The position numbers and the translations under genes were made by a program. Positions 1 through 5,079 of a stretch of DNA of 5,748 bases are shown one piece after another. The notes beneath the pieces were generated by a model. The model worked only from the letters and a program-made list of their open reading frames with translations, did no database searches and was not told where the DNA came from. The stretch comes from Candidatus Hydrogenedentota bacterium (GTDB lineage Bacteria > Hydrogenedentota > Hydrogenedentia > Hydrogenedentales > SLHB01): assembly GCA_016934125.1 (NCBI GenBank), contig JAFGTL010000527.1, positions 1 through 5,748 of the forward strand, in the 5' to 3' direction. How positions within the stretch are numbered: position 1 is the first letter of the stretch; each line of letters begins with the position of its first letter.

Positions 1-246
1 CACCGCCCCCATGCCGCCGAAGCCCAGTTGCCGCACCACCTCGAACCGATCCGCCACCACGTCGCCCGGTTGAAGCGCCACGGCCCGTTGTTCGCGGATC
101 AGTTCCGGCGCTACCTCTTCCGTCGCGTTCTGCCCCTCCGAATCCATGCGGATGGGGCCCGCCGGGGCGGCGCGCGCGTCTCGAGGGATCCCGAACTCCG
201 TCGGGTTGTCCCCCTGACTCGGGATATTGGGTGAGTCGTCAGTCAC
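1..246 (-). CDS. Ser/Thr protein kinase, N-terminal part (runs off left edge)
   Basis: Reading the minus strand from a GTG at 246-244 gives 82 codons that stay open to the window edge. The last residues, LGFGGMGAV (74-82), match the glycine-rich ATP-binding loop GxGxxGxV of Hanks/PknB-type kinases. They are preceded by PGDVVADRFEVVRQ (60-73), the usual lead-in (typically 'G..l..RYei...lG.GGMG.V'). Residues 1-57 are a polar, low-complexity linker, as often found before the kinase domain. The GTG start is chosen because AGGGGGA (plus strand 254-260) lies 7 nt upstream. The frame stays open further upstream (an ATG lies near 414), but I see no ribosome binding site there and that start would sit inside an inverted repeat. 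An internal ATG at 147-145 also lacks a good site. Catalytic HRD and DFG motifs would lie outside the window, so activity cannot be judged. Substrate unknown. Confidence 0.85.
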   Translation of the reverse strand, partial: MTDDSPNIPSQGDNPTEFGIPRDARAAPAGPIRMDSEGQNATEEVAPELIREQRAVALQPGDVVADRFEVVRQLGFGGMGAV

Positions 247-253
247 GTTCGCG

Positions 254-260
254 TCCCCCT
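254..260 (-). promoter_or_regulatory. Ribosome binding site deciding the kinase GTG start
   Basis: The minus strand reads AGGGGGA here, 7 nt before the GTG at 246-244. It is the only purine-rich Shine-Dalgarno-like site properly spaced before a candidate start in this frame, so it decides the start. Confidence 0.6.
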
Positions 261-288
261 GCGTTCCCTTTCCACCCGTGGTTGGGAC

Positions 289-317
289 AGTATGCTCGCG
301 GAAACCGGCGTATGCAA
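289..317 (-). promoter_or_regulatory. Putative sigma70-type promoter for the kinase gene
   Basis: On the minus strand TTGCAT (plus 317-312) is followed after exactly 17 nt by CATACT (plus 294-289). The -35 box matches TTGACA only at its first three bases; the -10 box matches TATAAT at four of six. Initiation would fall near 282, giving a leader of about 35 nt before the GTG. Plausible from spacing and position, but the -35 is weak. Confidence 0.4.
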
Positions 318-357
318 CGTCTGCAAGAGGAAAGGGAGCAATTCGCGCGCCAACGGC

Positions 358-418
358 CGAAATGACGGGACACGTAGTCGCGTCGCGGACTCCGCTTGAA
401 ACATGTCCTGTCATTTCG
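358..418. repeat. Interrupted inverted repeat between divergent promoters
   Basis: The left arm, CGAAATGACGGGACACGT (358-375), and right arm, ACATGTCCTGTCATTTCG (401-418), are reverse complements at 16 of 18 positions. The 25-nt spacer contains a second palindrome, AGT-CGCG-T-CGCG-(G)-ACT (376-391). The two promoter-like elements lie about 40-50 bp to either side. As DNA it could bind a dimeric regulator or mark a small dispersed palindromic (REP/MITE-like) element; as RNA it would form a long hairpin, but it lies upstream of both predicted start points, so a leader role is unlikely. No T tract follows either arm, so it does not resemble an intrinsic terminator. Confidence 0.6.
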
Positions 419-465
419 AGGCCCCGCGGAGGCGCGGCGCGGCGCGTGGCGCCAACCGCCCCTGC

Positions 466-495
466 TTGACGTCGCGGGAAGGGAAACCCGATACT
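466..495 (+). promoter_or_regulatory. Putative sigma70-type promoter for the gene at 545
   Basis: TTGACG (466-471; five of six consensus bases) is followed after 18 nt by GATACT (490-495; four of six). Initiation would fall near 502, leaving a leader of roughly 43 nt that contains the ribosome binding site AAGGAG at 531-536. Confidence 0.5.
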
Positions 496-544
496 GGCGA
501 CCGGTCGGCCATCCGGTGTCCGGCTGGAAGAAGGAGACTACGCC

Positions 545-1267
545 ATGGCCGCGGTTGAACCCATCGAGTTCGAGTATCAGTTCCGGGCAACGGGTGCGAC
601 GCCGTGGGAAACCACGGTGCGGATCGCCCTGGATCCCGATAGCCTGAATCAGATTCGCGAGGATCACCCCGATCCGCCGGACTGGGTGCGGCTCGAAACG
701 GCCCAGTGCGTCGGATGCCCGCTCGATGCGGCCGAGTGCCCCCACTGCCCCGCCGCCCAGTCGCTGCTGGGCGTGATCGCCATGTCGGGCGAGTTGCTGT
801 CTTTCGCGTCCGTCGAAGCGACGGTAGTGAGCCGGGAGCGGACGACGCACGCCGTGACCACGGCGCACCGGGCGCTCAGTTCGGTGATTGGCTTATGCGT
901 GGCCACGAGCGGGTGCCCGCTGCTGGCCAAGTTCAAGCCCATGGCCCGGTTCCACCTGCCTTTCGCCAACCGCGAGGAAACCGTGTTTCGCGCCGTCGGC
1001 ACGTATCTCGTGGCGCAGTACTTCACCCGACGCCGGAATGGCGCAGCCGATCTGGATCTACAGGGGTTGAAGGCCATCTACGAGCGGATTCACATGGTGA
1101 ACCTCGGGCTCTCGGCGCGGCTGCGGCACGTGGTGACGGGCGACGCCCACCTCAACGCGCTGGTGGCGTTGGATCTGTTCGCCCACGAACTCCCCCACTC
1201 CATCGACACGAACCTGGCAGACATGGAGCACCTGTTTGCCCCGCTGCTCGAGGGCCACGCGTCGTAG
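545..1267 (+). CDS. Uncharacterised cysteine-containing protein (possibly DUF6901-like)
   Basis: A 240-residue soluble protein with no signal peptide or membrane segment. The ATG at 545 has a clean ribosome binding site, AAGGAG (531-536), 8 nt upstream. Two cysteine groups stand out: C55-x2-C58-x6-C65-x2-C68, within QCVGCPLDAAECPHCPAAQ, and C118-x5-C124 in GLCVATSGCPLL. The first has zinc- or iron-binding spacing. Between and after them comes KPMARFHLPFANREET (131-146), which I associate with a conserved bacterial family of unknown function, probably DUF6901; this is from memory and unverified. The C-terminal 80 residues look helical, with HMVNLGLSARLRHVV and a closing LADMEHLFAPLLEG. No catalytic family is recognisable. 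It is divergent from a Ser/Thr kinase, with which it shares the intergenic region and possibly regulation, and its 3' end converges on the propeller gene 32 bp away. Existence of the gene is secure; function is unknown. Confidence 0.85.
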   Translation: MAAVEPIEFEYQFRATGATPWETTVRIALDPDSLNQIREDHPDPPDWVRLETAQCVGCPLDAAECPHCPAAQSLLGVIAMSGELLSFASVEATVVSRERTTHAVTTAHRALSSVIGLCVATSGCPLLAKFKPMARFHLPFANREETVFRAVGTYLVAQYFTRRRNGAADLDLQGLKAIYERIHMVNLGLSARLRHVVTGDAHLNALVALDLFAHELPHSIDTNLADMEHLFAPLLEGHAS

Positions 1268-1299
1268 TGCCTGCCCGCCGGGCCGGCTATCCGCCCGCC

Positions 1300-2445
1300 T
1301 CAGGCCGAACCCAGATTGCGGAACAGATACAGCCCTTCCTTGCCGGGCGCCACGATATCCTGCCATCCGTTGCCGTCGATGTCGGCCACCCAGAAGTAGA
1401 TGCCGGCGCCGCTGGCCTTGTCGGGCGGGCCGTAGTCGATGGTGCGGCGGACGAACTCGCCGCCGTTGATCTCGAAGTAGTAGAGGCCGATGGGATCGCC
1501 GCCGCCGGGATCGTGGCCGCAGTGGGCGCGGTAGCGCTTGCCGGTGATGAGTTCGGGCTTGCCGTCGTTATCGATGTCGGCCAGTCGGAGATCGTGATAC
1601 TGCGAGCGATCCGGATCGATCTCGTGCTTGATCCAGGTGCGGTTCCCGTCGCCGTCGACGCGCTGCTCCCACCAGTCCAGGCCGTAGGCATGGCCGCCGC
1701 CGACAATGAGATCGTTCAGCCCGTCGCCGTTCACATCGTGCACGAGGATCGGCACGCTCGCCGAACCGCCTACGTCGAACTCGGGGTGCCACGCCCACTT
1801 GCCGGTGAACGCGTCTTCAGGGGCTTCGAGCCAGCCTTTGTTGAGGATGATGTCGGGGCGTCCGTCGCCGTTGATGTCGCCGAACCCCAGACCGTGGCCC
1901 TGGGGGCTGTCGGTGACGGCGCATTGCTCGAACCGGCCCGTGCCCTTGCCGGCTTCATCGCGCACGAGCTTGAAGATGCGCACCGGCGCGCCGGGCGTGT
2001 TCGGGATGATCTCGACGTGGCCGTCGCCGTCGATGTCGTAGAAACAGGGCCGCTCGACATTGCCCACCTCGGCGATGTCGTGATTCACCCACTCCGTGGA
2101 CTCGCCCTTCGGATTCTCGCGCCACTGGAGTTTCTGCCCCCACCACGCCCCAGTGACGATGTCCATGTATCCGTCCCCGTTCACGTCCATCGGGTAGTCG
2201 GAGAAATCATCGTAGTAATCGTCGTTCCGGGTGATATCGCAGATCTTGTGGGCCTTCTCGAAGGTCGGGCCCTCGAACCAGTACTCGCCCGAGACGATAT
2301 CGAGCACGCCGTCGTTGTTCACGTCGAACACCGACGCGGCCTCGTAGATCACCTCGCCGATTCGTTGCTTGTCGAACTTGAGCATTGCCTCTTCCTCCGC
2401 CGCACCCGGGCACATCGTCAATACCGCAAGAATCGCTATCTGCAT
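1300..2445 (-). CDS. Secreted FG-GAP/VCBS repeat protein, seven-bladed beta-propeller
   Basis: A 381-residue protein built of FG-GAP/VCBS repeats. Seven Asp-rich loops of the calcium-binding type D-x-[DN]-x-[DN]-G-x-x-[DE]-[ILV] begin at residues 41, 87, 137, 190, 237, 290 and 355 (DVNNDG, DVNGDG, DIDGDG, DINGDG, DVNGDG, DIDNDG, DIDGNG), 46-65 residues apart. Seven such blades make a closed propeller of the integrin-alpha type, so the protein looks complete with no appended catalytic domain. The start is set at 2445 because GGAGGT lies 7 nt upstream; the in-frame ATG at 2460 overlaps that site. Residues 1-16 (MQIAILAVLTMCPGAA) resemble a short signal peptide ending before EEE, but lack the usual basic residue; LTMC is not a good lipobox. 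Likely exported, binding protein or carbohydrate ligands, perhaps calcium-dependently. The final blades contain GHDPGGGDPIGLYYF and a GAGIYFWVADIDG stretch, which I recall from planctomycete-type propeller proteins. Transcribed alone, against both neighbours. Confidence 0.9.
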   Translation of the reverse strand: MQIAILAVLTMCPGAAEEEAMLKFDKQRIGEVIYEAASVFDVNNDGVLDIVSGEYWFEGPTFEKAHKICDITRNDDYYDDFSDYPMDVNGDGYMDIVTGAWWGQKLQWRENPKGESTEWVNHDIAEVGNVERPCFYDIDGDGHVEIIPNTPGAPVRIFKLVRDEAGKGTGRFEQCAVTDSPQGHGLGFGDINGDGRPDIILNKGWLEAPEDAFTGKWAWHPEFDVGGSASVPILVHDVNGDGLNDLIVGGGHAYGLDWWEQRVDGDGNRTWIKHEIDPDRSQYHDLRLADIDNDGKPELITGKRYRAHCGHDPGGGDPIGLYYFEINGGEFVRRTIDYGPPDKASGAGIYFWVADIDGNGWQDIVAPGKEGLYLFRNLGSA

Positions 2446-2452
2446 CGTACAT

Positions 2453-2458
2453 ACCTCC
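2453..2458 (-). promoter_or_regulatory. Ribosome binding site deciding the propeller gene start
   Basis: The minus strand reads GGAGGT here, 7 nt before the ATG at 2445-2443. The first in-frame ATG (2460-2458) overlaps this site and has no site of its own, so translation from 2445 is preferred. Confidence 0.7.
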
Positions 2459-2535
2459 ATGGTGGCATTAGCCTACCAGACGAACCGGCGCGAAAGAAAG
2501 CCCGGCGACAGGGCCCCGGTTTCGGGCCGGACGCC

Positions 2536-2564
2536 TTGACTCGTTAGCGGTGCTCCCCTACAGT
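2536..2564 (+). promoter_or_regulatory. Putative sigma70-type promoter of the four-gene operon
   Basis: TTGACT (2536-2541; five of six consensus bases) is followed after 17 nt by TACAGT (2559-2564; four of six). Initiation would fall near 2571, about 20 nt before the ATG at 2592. This rules against the in-frame GTG at 2550, which lies inside the promoter spacer. It is the best promoter match in the window. Confidence 0.55.
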
Positions 2565-2591
2565 ACGCGACAGAAGAGGCAGGGGATTGGC

Positions 2592-3836
2592 ATGCTCTGG
2601 AAACGCAAAGGGCCTACAGATACGGCGCCGATCTCGTCCCGCGCCGCCAAGGGCGGTTCCGCCGGCTGCATGATCGCGTTCTTCTCGGTGTTCCTCCTCA
2701 TGGGCGCCGGGTTCTTCTTCTTCGCCTTTCTCCCGGCCGGCATCAATGTGATCCGCGCGCGCACCTGGGATGCGGTGCCCTGCACAATCGTGTCCAGCGA
2801 CGTCGAGAGTCATTCGGGCGAGGACACGACGTACAGCATCGCCATCGCCTACACCTATACCGTGAACGGGCGGGAATACCGCTCGGATCGCTACCAGTTC
2901 ATGGGGGGCTCGTCGAGCGGATACCGCGGGAAACGGGCCGTGGTCGATCGGCACCCGCCCGGCTCGAAGGCCATCTGCTACGTGAATCCCGCCGATCCGG
3001 CCGAGGCGGTTCTGAACCGCGGGATCACGCCCGATTTCGCGTTCGCGCTCATTCCCATCGTGTTCATGGCCGTCGGCGCCGGCGGAATCGTCTACGGCCT
3101 CCGCCGGAAGCCCGCGCCGCCGCGCGCGGCCTCCTGGCTGCCGGAGTCGCTCATCGAGCGCTACGGCACGCACGGCGCCCCGGCCAACCGCGCATCCGAG
3201 TTCGACACGCGCGGCCGTATCAAGCTCAAACCGGCCACCTCGCCCGCCGCCAAGTTCGGCGGCCTCCTCTTCCTCGCGCTGTTCTGGAACGGGATCGTCG
3301 CCGTTCCCGTGTGGAAAGTCATCGAGGGATTCCAGTCCGGCGCCCCCGAGTGGATCCTGACGGTATTCATGGTGCCCTTTGCCGCGGCGGGTGCGCTCCT
3401 GATCGTGGTGGCCGGCTCGGCCCTTCTCGCCCTGTTCAATCCCCGCCCGGCCCTGACGCTCAACACCGCCACGCCGGCCCTCGGCGATATCCTCGACGTC
3501 GAATGGGCCATGCAGGGCGCCGCCCGCAGCATCGACGAGTTCACCATCCATCTCGAGGGCGTCGAGAAGGCCACCTACACCCGCGGCACGGACACGCAGA
3601 CGGACACGAACCCCTTTGCGGCCTATCCCGTCGCCGAGAGCACGTCCTATACCGGCATCATGACGGGCCACGCCCAAGTCACCATCCCGGCCGGCACGAT
3701 GCACTCCTTCAAGAGCCAACACAACGAGATCCTGTGGAGCCTGCACGTCCGCGGCGTCATCGCACGCTGGCCCGACATCGACGAGGAGTTTCCAATCCTG
3801 ATCCTCCCGCGGCCCGGCCAGGGAGGTAGCCAATGA
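2592..3836 (+). CDS. DUF3592-like membrane protein with C-terminal arrestin-like domain
   Basis: A 414-residue integral membrane protein, first gene of the operon. The ATG at 2592 is preceded by AGGGG (2581-2585) with 6-nt spacing; an in-frame GTG at 2550 is upstream of the predicted transcript start. Hydrophobic segments lie at about 25-51, 149-170, 219-243 and 255-282. Between the first two is a domain of about 90 residues outside the membrane with DUF3592 features: W59-x-x-V-P-C-T-I, AYTYTVNGREYRSDRY (86-101) and HPPGSKAICYVNPADPAEAVL (121-141). After the fourth helix, residues 284-412 form a beta-rich cytoplasmic domain with TMHSFKSQHNEILWSLHV and RWPDIDEEFPI, which resembles an arrestin/Vps26-like beta-sandwich. 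Four helices put both termini on the cytoplasmic side. Its stop overlaps the next start by ATGA. The paralogue downstream repeats its second half. The function of the family is not known to me; the arrestin-like call is a fold inference. Confidence 0.85.
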   Translation: MLWKRKGPTDTAPISSRAAKGGSAGCMIAFFSVFLLMGAGFFFFAFLPAGINVIRARTWDAVPCTIVSSDVESHSGEDTTYSIAIAYTYTVNGREYRSDRYQFMGGSSSGYRGKRAVVDRHPPGSKAICYVNPADPAEAVLNRGITPDFAFALIPIVFMAVGAGGIVYGLRRKPAPPRAASWLPESLIERYGTHGAPANRASEFDTRGRIKLKPATSPAAKFGGLLFLALFWNGIVAVPVWKVIEGFQSGAPEWILTVFMVPFAAAGALLIVVAGSALLALFNPRPALTLNTATPALGDILDVEWAMQGAARSIDEFTIHLEGVEKATYTRGTDTQTDTNPFAAYPVAESTSYTGIMTGHAQVTIPAGTMHSFKSQHNEILWSLHVRGVIARWPDIDEEFPILILPRPGQGGSQ

Positions 3837-3845
3837 ACAGCCTGG
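3807..3845 (+). repeat. Duplicated gene junction, copy 1
   Basis: Thirty-nine bases spanning the last codons of the first operon gene, the GGGAGGT ribosome binding site, the ATGA overlap and the first four codons (MNSL) of the next gene. It matches 4664-4702 at 38 of 39 positions, exactly 857 bp away. Coding similarity continues upstream without gaps to at least 3699. Confidence 0.9.
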
Positions 3846-4693
3846 CCTTTCTGGCGAATGTTGGCGGCTGTGTCGAGATGACGTTCTGCCTCTTCGTCGT
3901 GCTGGTTGCCGCTTGGCTTGTCTTCATGGGGATAGGCACGCTGGTGTACGGCCGTGTCCGGAAACGCCCGCGGCCGACCATGCTGTCGTGGCGCCCGGAC
4001 TACCTGGCCAAGCCCTCCAAACGCCAGCGCGCGTGGCCCAGCCAGACGAGCCGGTTGAGCCCGGGCGGGCGTGTCACGCTCAAGCCGCGGATATCCCCTG
4101 TTGCGGTGATCGGATGGTGCTTCGTCCTTGCCGGGCTATTCGCGGGAGCGGCCTTCTTCAGCTTGTGGCAGGCGCTCAAGGCTTTCCGGGCGGAGGACCT
4201 CGAGTGGGTGCCGGCCCTATACTACGGCCTCGGATGTGCCGTCGTCGGCGCGTTACTGACCGCCAGCACCGCCATGCTGGTCCTCAAGCGGCTAAGCCCG
4301 TGGCCAGTCCTGACGCTCAGCACGGCTGCGCCGGTTCTGGGCGAACCCTTCGACATCGAGTGGCTCATCCACGATCCGCGACACAGTGTCGAACGGCTGC
4401 GCATCCTCCTGGTGGGCGCGGAAGAGGCCACATTCTCCCGTAGCAGAAAGTCCGAGACGGAGAGCAATGTCTTTGCTGTGTTCCTGATTGCGGATTGCAC
4501 GTCCTACGCCGAGATCGTTACGGGGCATGCGCAGATCAGCGTCCCCGCCGAGACCATGCACTCGTTCAAGAGCGAACACAACGAGATACTGTGGAGCCTG
4601 CTCGTGGGGGGCTCAGTCGCTCAGAGGCCCAATATCGGCGAGGAGTTTCCCATCGTGGTTCTTCCGCGGCCGGGCCAGGGAGGTAGCCAATGA
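3833..4693 (+). CDS. Truncated tandem paralogue: membrane protein with arrestin-like domain, no DUF3592
   Basis: A 286-residue membrane protein, clearly a paralogue of the preceding gene's second half. Hydrophobic segments lie at about 17-40, 89-115 and 127-152, matching helices 2-4 of its neighbour. The loop after the first is also similar (VYGRVRKRPRP against VYGLRRKPAPP, then RVTLKP against RIKLKP). The arrestin-like domain fills 155-286; its last 57 residues agree with the neighbour at 42 positions by eye, including TMHSFKSEHNEILWSL and FPIVVLPRPGQGGSQ. It lacks the first helix and the DUF3592-like domain. Residues 1-16 have no counterpart in the neighbour, and MNSL equals the start of the next gene. 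The conserved WPD is RPN here (QRPNIGEEF), suggesting divergence in role or relaxed constraint. With three helices the N-terminus should face outside if the C-domain stays cytoplasmic. Start: GGGAGGT at 3821-3827, ATGA overlap. Probably partners its longer paralogue. Confidence 0.85.
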   Translation: MNSLAFLANVGGCVEMTFCLFVVLVAAWLVFMGIGTLVYGRVRKRPRPTMLSWRPDYLAKPSKRQRAWPSQTSRLSPGGRVTLKPRISPVAVIGWCFVLAGLFAGAAFFSLWQALKAFRAEDLEWVPALYYGLGCAVVGALLTASTAMLVLKRLSPWPVLTLSTAAPVLGEPFDIEWLIHDPRHSVERLRILLVGAEEATFSRSRKSETESNVFAVFLIADCTSYAEIVTGHAQISVPAETMHSFKSEHNEILWSLLVGGSVAQRPNIGEEFPIVVLPRPGQGGSQ

Positions 4694-4702
4694 ACAGCCT
4701 GG
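4664..4702 (+). repeat. Duplicated gene junction, copy 2
   Basis: Second copy of the junction at 3807-3845 (38 of 39 bases identical). It covers the last codons of the truncated paralogue, GGGAGGT at 4678-4684, the ATGA overlap and the MNSL codons of the next gene. Similarity stops soon after the shared start codons, marking the right edge of the duplicated unit. Confidence 0.9.
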
Positions 4703-5079
4703 GGATCGTGCTGGACAACGATACGGCCCGGTTTACGCCCGGGGAGGCCGTGGCGGGGCGCGTCACGTGGGCGTTCGACGCGCCCCCCGAGGCACTCGAA
4801 CTCCGCCTGTTCTGGCGCACCGAAGGCAAGGGCGACGAGGACGTGTCCGTGGTCGAGACGGTGCGAATCGACGGGCCGGGACTGTCCGGCGAGCGGGCAT
4901 TCGAGTTCCCGGCGCCGGAGGGGCCGTACAGCTTCTCCGGGAAGCTCATCTCGTTGATCTGGGCCCTGGAACTGCTGGCCGTGAGCGGGAAGGAATCGGC
5001 ACGTCAGGATATCGTTCTGTCGTCGGACGGGGCTGAGATCGTGCTCGGCACTGTCACCGCCCCCGAGGAGGCGGAATGA
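4690..5079 (+). CDS. Small soluble arrestin-like domain protein
   Basis: A 129-residue protein without signal peptide or membrane helix, third gene of the operon. It looks like a single beta-sandwich of the arrestin/Spo0M/Vps26 type: a strand pair around FTPGEAVAGRVTWAF (15-29), hydrophobic/charged alternation in LELRLFWRTEGKG (36-48), then FEFPAPEGPYSFSGKLISLI (71-90) followed by WALEL, the pattern 'F.f..P..P.Sf.G.li.i.W.l.v' of arrestin-fold proteins. The stretch YSFSGKLISLIWALEL lines up with HSFKSQHNEILWSLHV in the membrane-bound neighbours, so all three genes appear to carry the same kind of domain. The ATG at 4690 overlaps the previous stop (ATGA) with GGGAGGT 5 nt upstream, and its own stop overlaps the ATPase start in the same way. 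Likely a cytoplasmic adaptor that binds the membrane components or the ATPase. The fold call is by motif and could be wrong. Confidence 0.8.
   Translation: MNSLGIVLDNDTARFTPGEAVAGRVTWAFDAPPEALELRLFWRTEGKGDEDVSVVETVRIDGPGLSGERAFEFPAPEGPYSFSGKLISLIWALELLAVSGKESARQDIVLSSDGAEIVLGTVTAPEEAE

Larger units (their letters stand above)
247..544. other. Divergent intergenic region (298 bp)
   Basis: This stretch separates the leftward kinase gene from the rightward gene at 545. It holds a promoter-like element facing each way (289-317 minus, 466-495 plus), an interrupted 18-bp inverted repeat between them (358-418), and a ribosome binding site at each end. Short open frames on both strands cross it, but none has a convincing start and none looks like a protein family, so I read it as regulatory, not coding. 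Confidence 0.6.

Noticed and set aside
239..868. Minus-strand open frame of 209 codons across the divergent intergenic region
   Set aside because: It would overlap both the kinase start and the well-supported gene at 545, and its Arg/Gly-rich product looks like GC-rich shadow sequence.
1268..1299. Possible bidirectional terminator between the convergent genes
   Set aside because: The region is GC-rich, but I find no stable stem with a usable loop and no T tract on either strand.
1645..1675. Possible eighth FG-GAP loop (VDGDGNRTW, residues 263-271 of the propeller protein)
   Set aside because: The Asp spacing lacks the closing acidic and hydrophobic residues of the seven real loops, and it falls mid-blade between loops 5 and 6.
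2512..2528. GGCCC/GGGCC hairpin ahead of the operon promoter
   Set aside because: Only 5 bp of perfect stem with a 7-nt loop and no T tract; such short GC hairpins are expected by chance in sequence of this composition.
706..2547. Plus-strand open frame of 613 codons overlapping two other genes
   Set aside because: It lies antisense to the propeller gene and out of frame with the gene at 545. Its length comes from repeated GAC/GGC-type codons read backwards, and its product is a low-complexity Val/Ala/Asp series with no family features.
2550..2591. Upstream GTG start adding 14 residues to the first operon gene
   Set aside because: The GTG lies within the spacer of the best promoter match, has no ribosome binding site, and the added residues are not domain-like; the ATG at 2592 has AGGGG correctly spaced.
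2544..3833. Minus-strand open frame almost exactly mirroring the first operon gene
   Set aside because: Its codon positions mirror those of a clear membrane protein, the product is rich in Gly/Arg/Glu/Asp with no recognisable domain, and there is no ribosome binding site. A GC-rich shadow.
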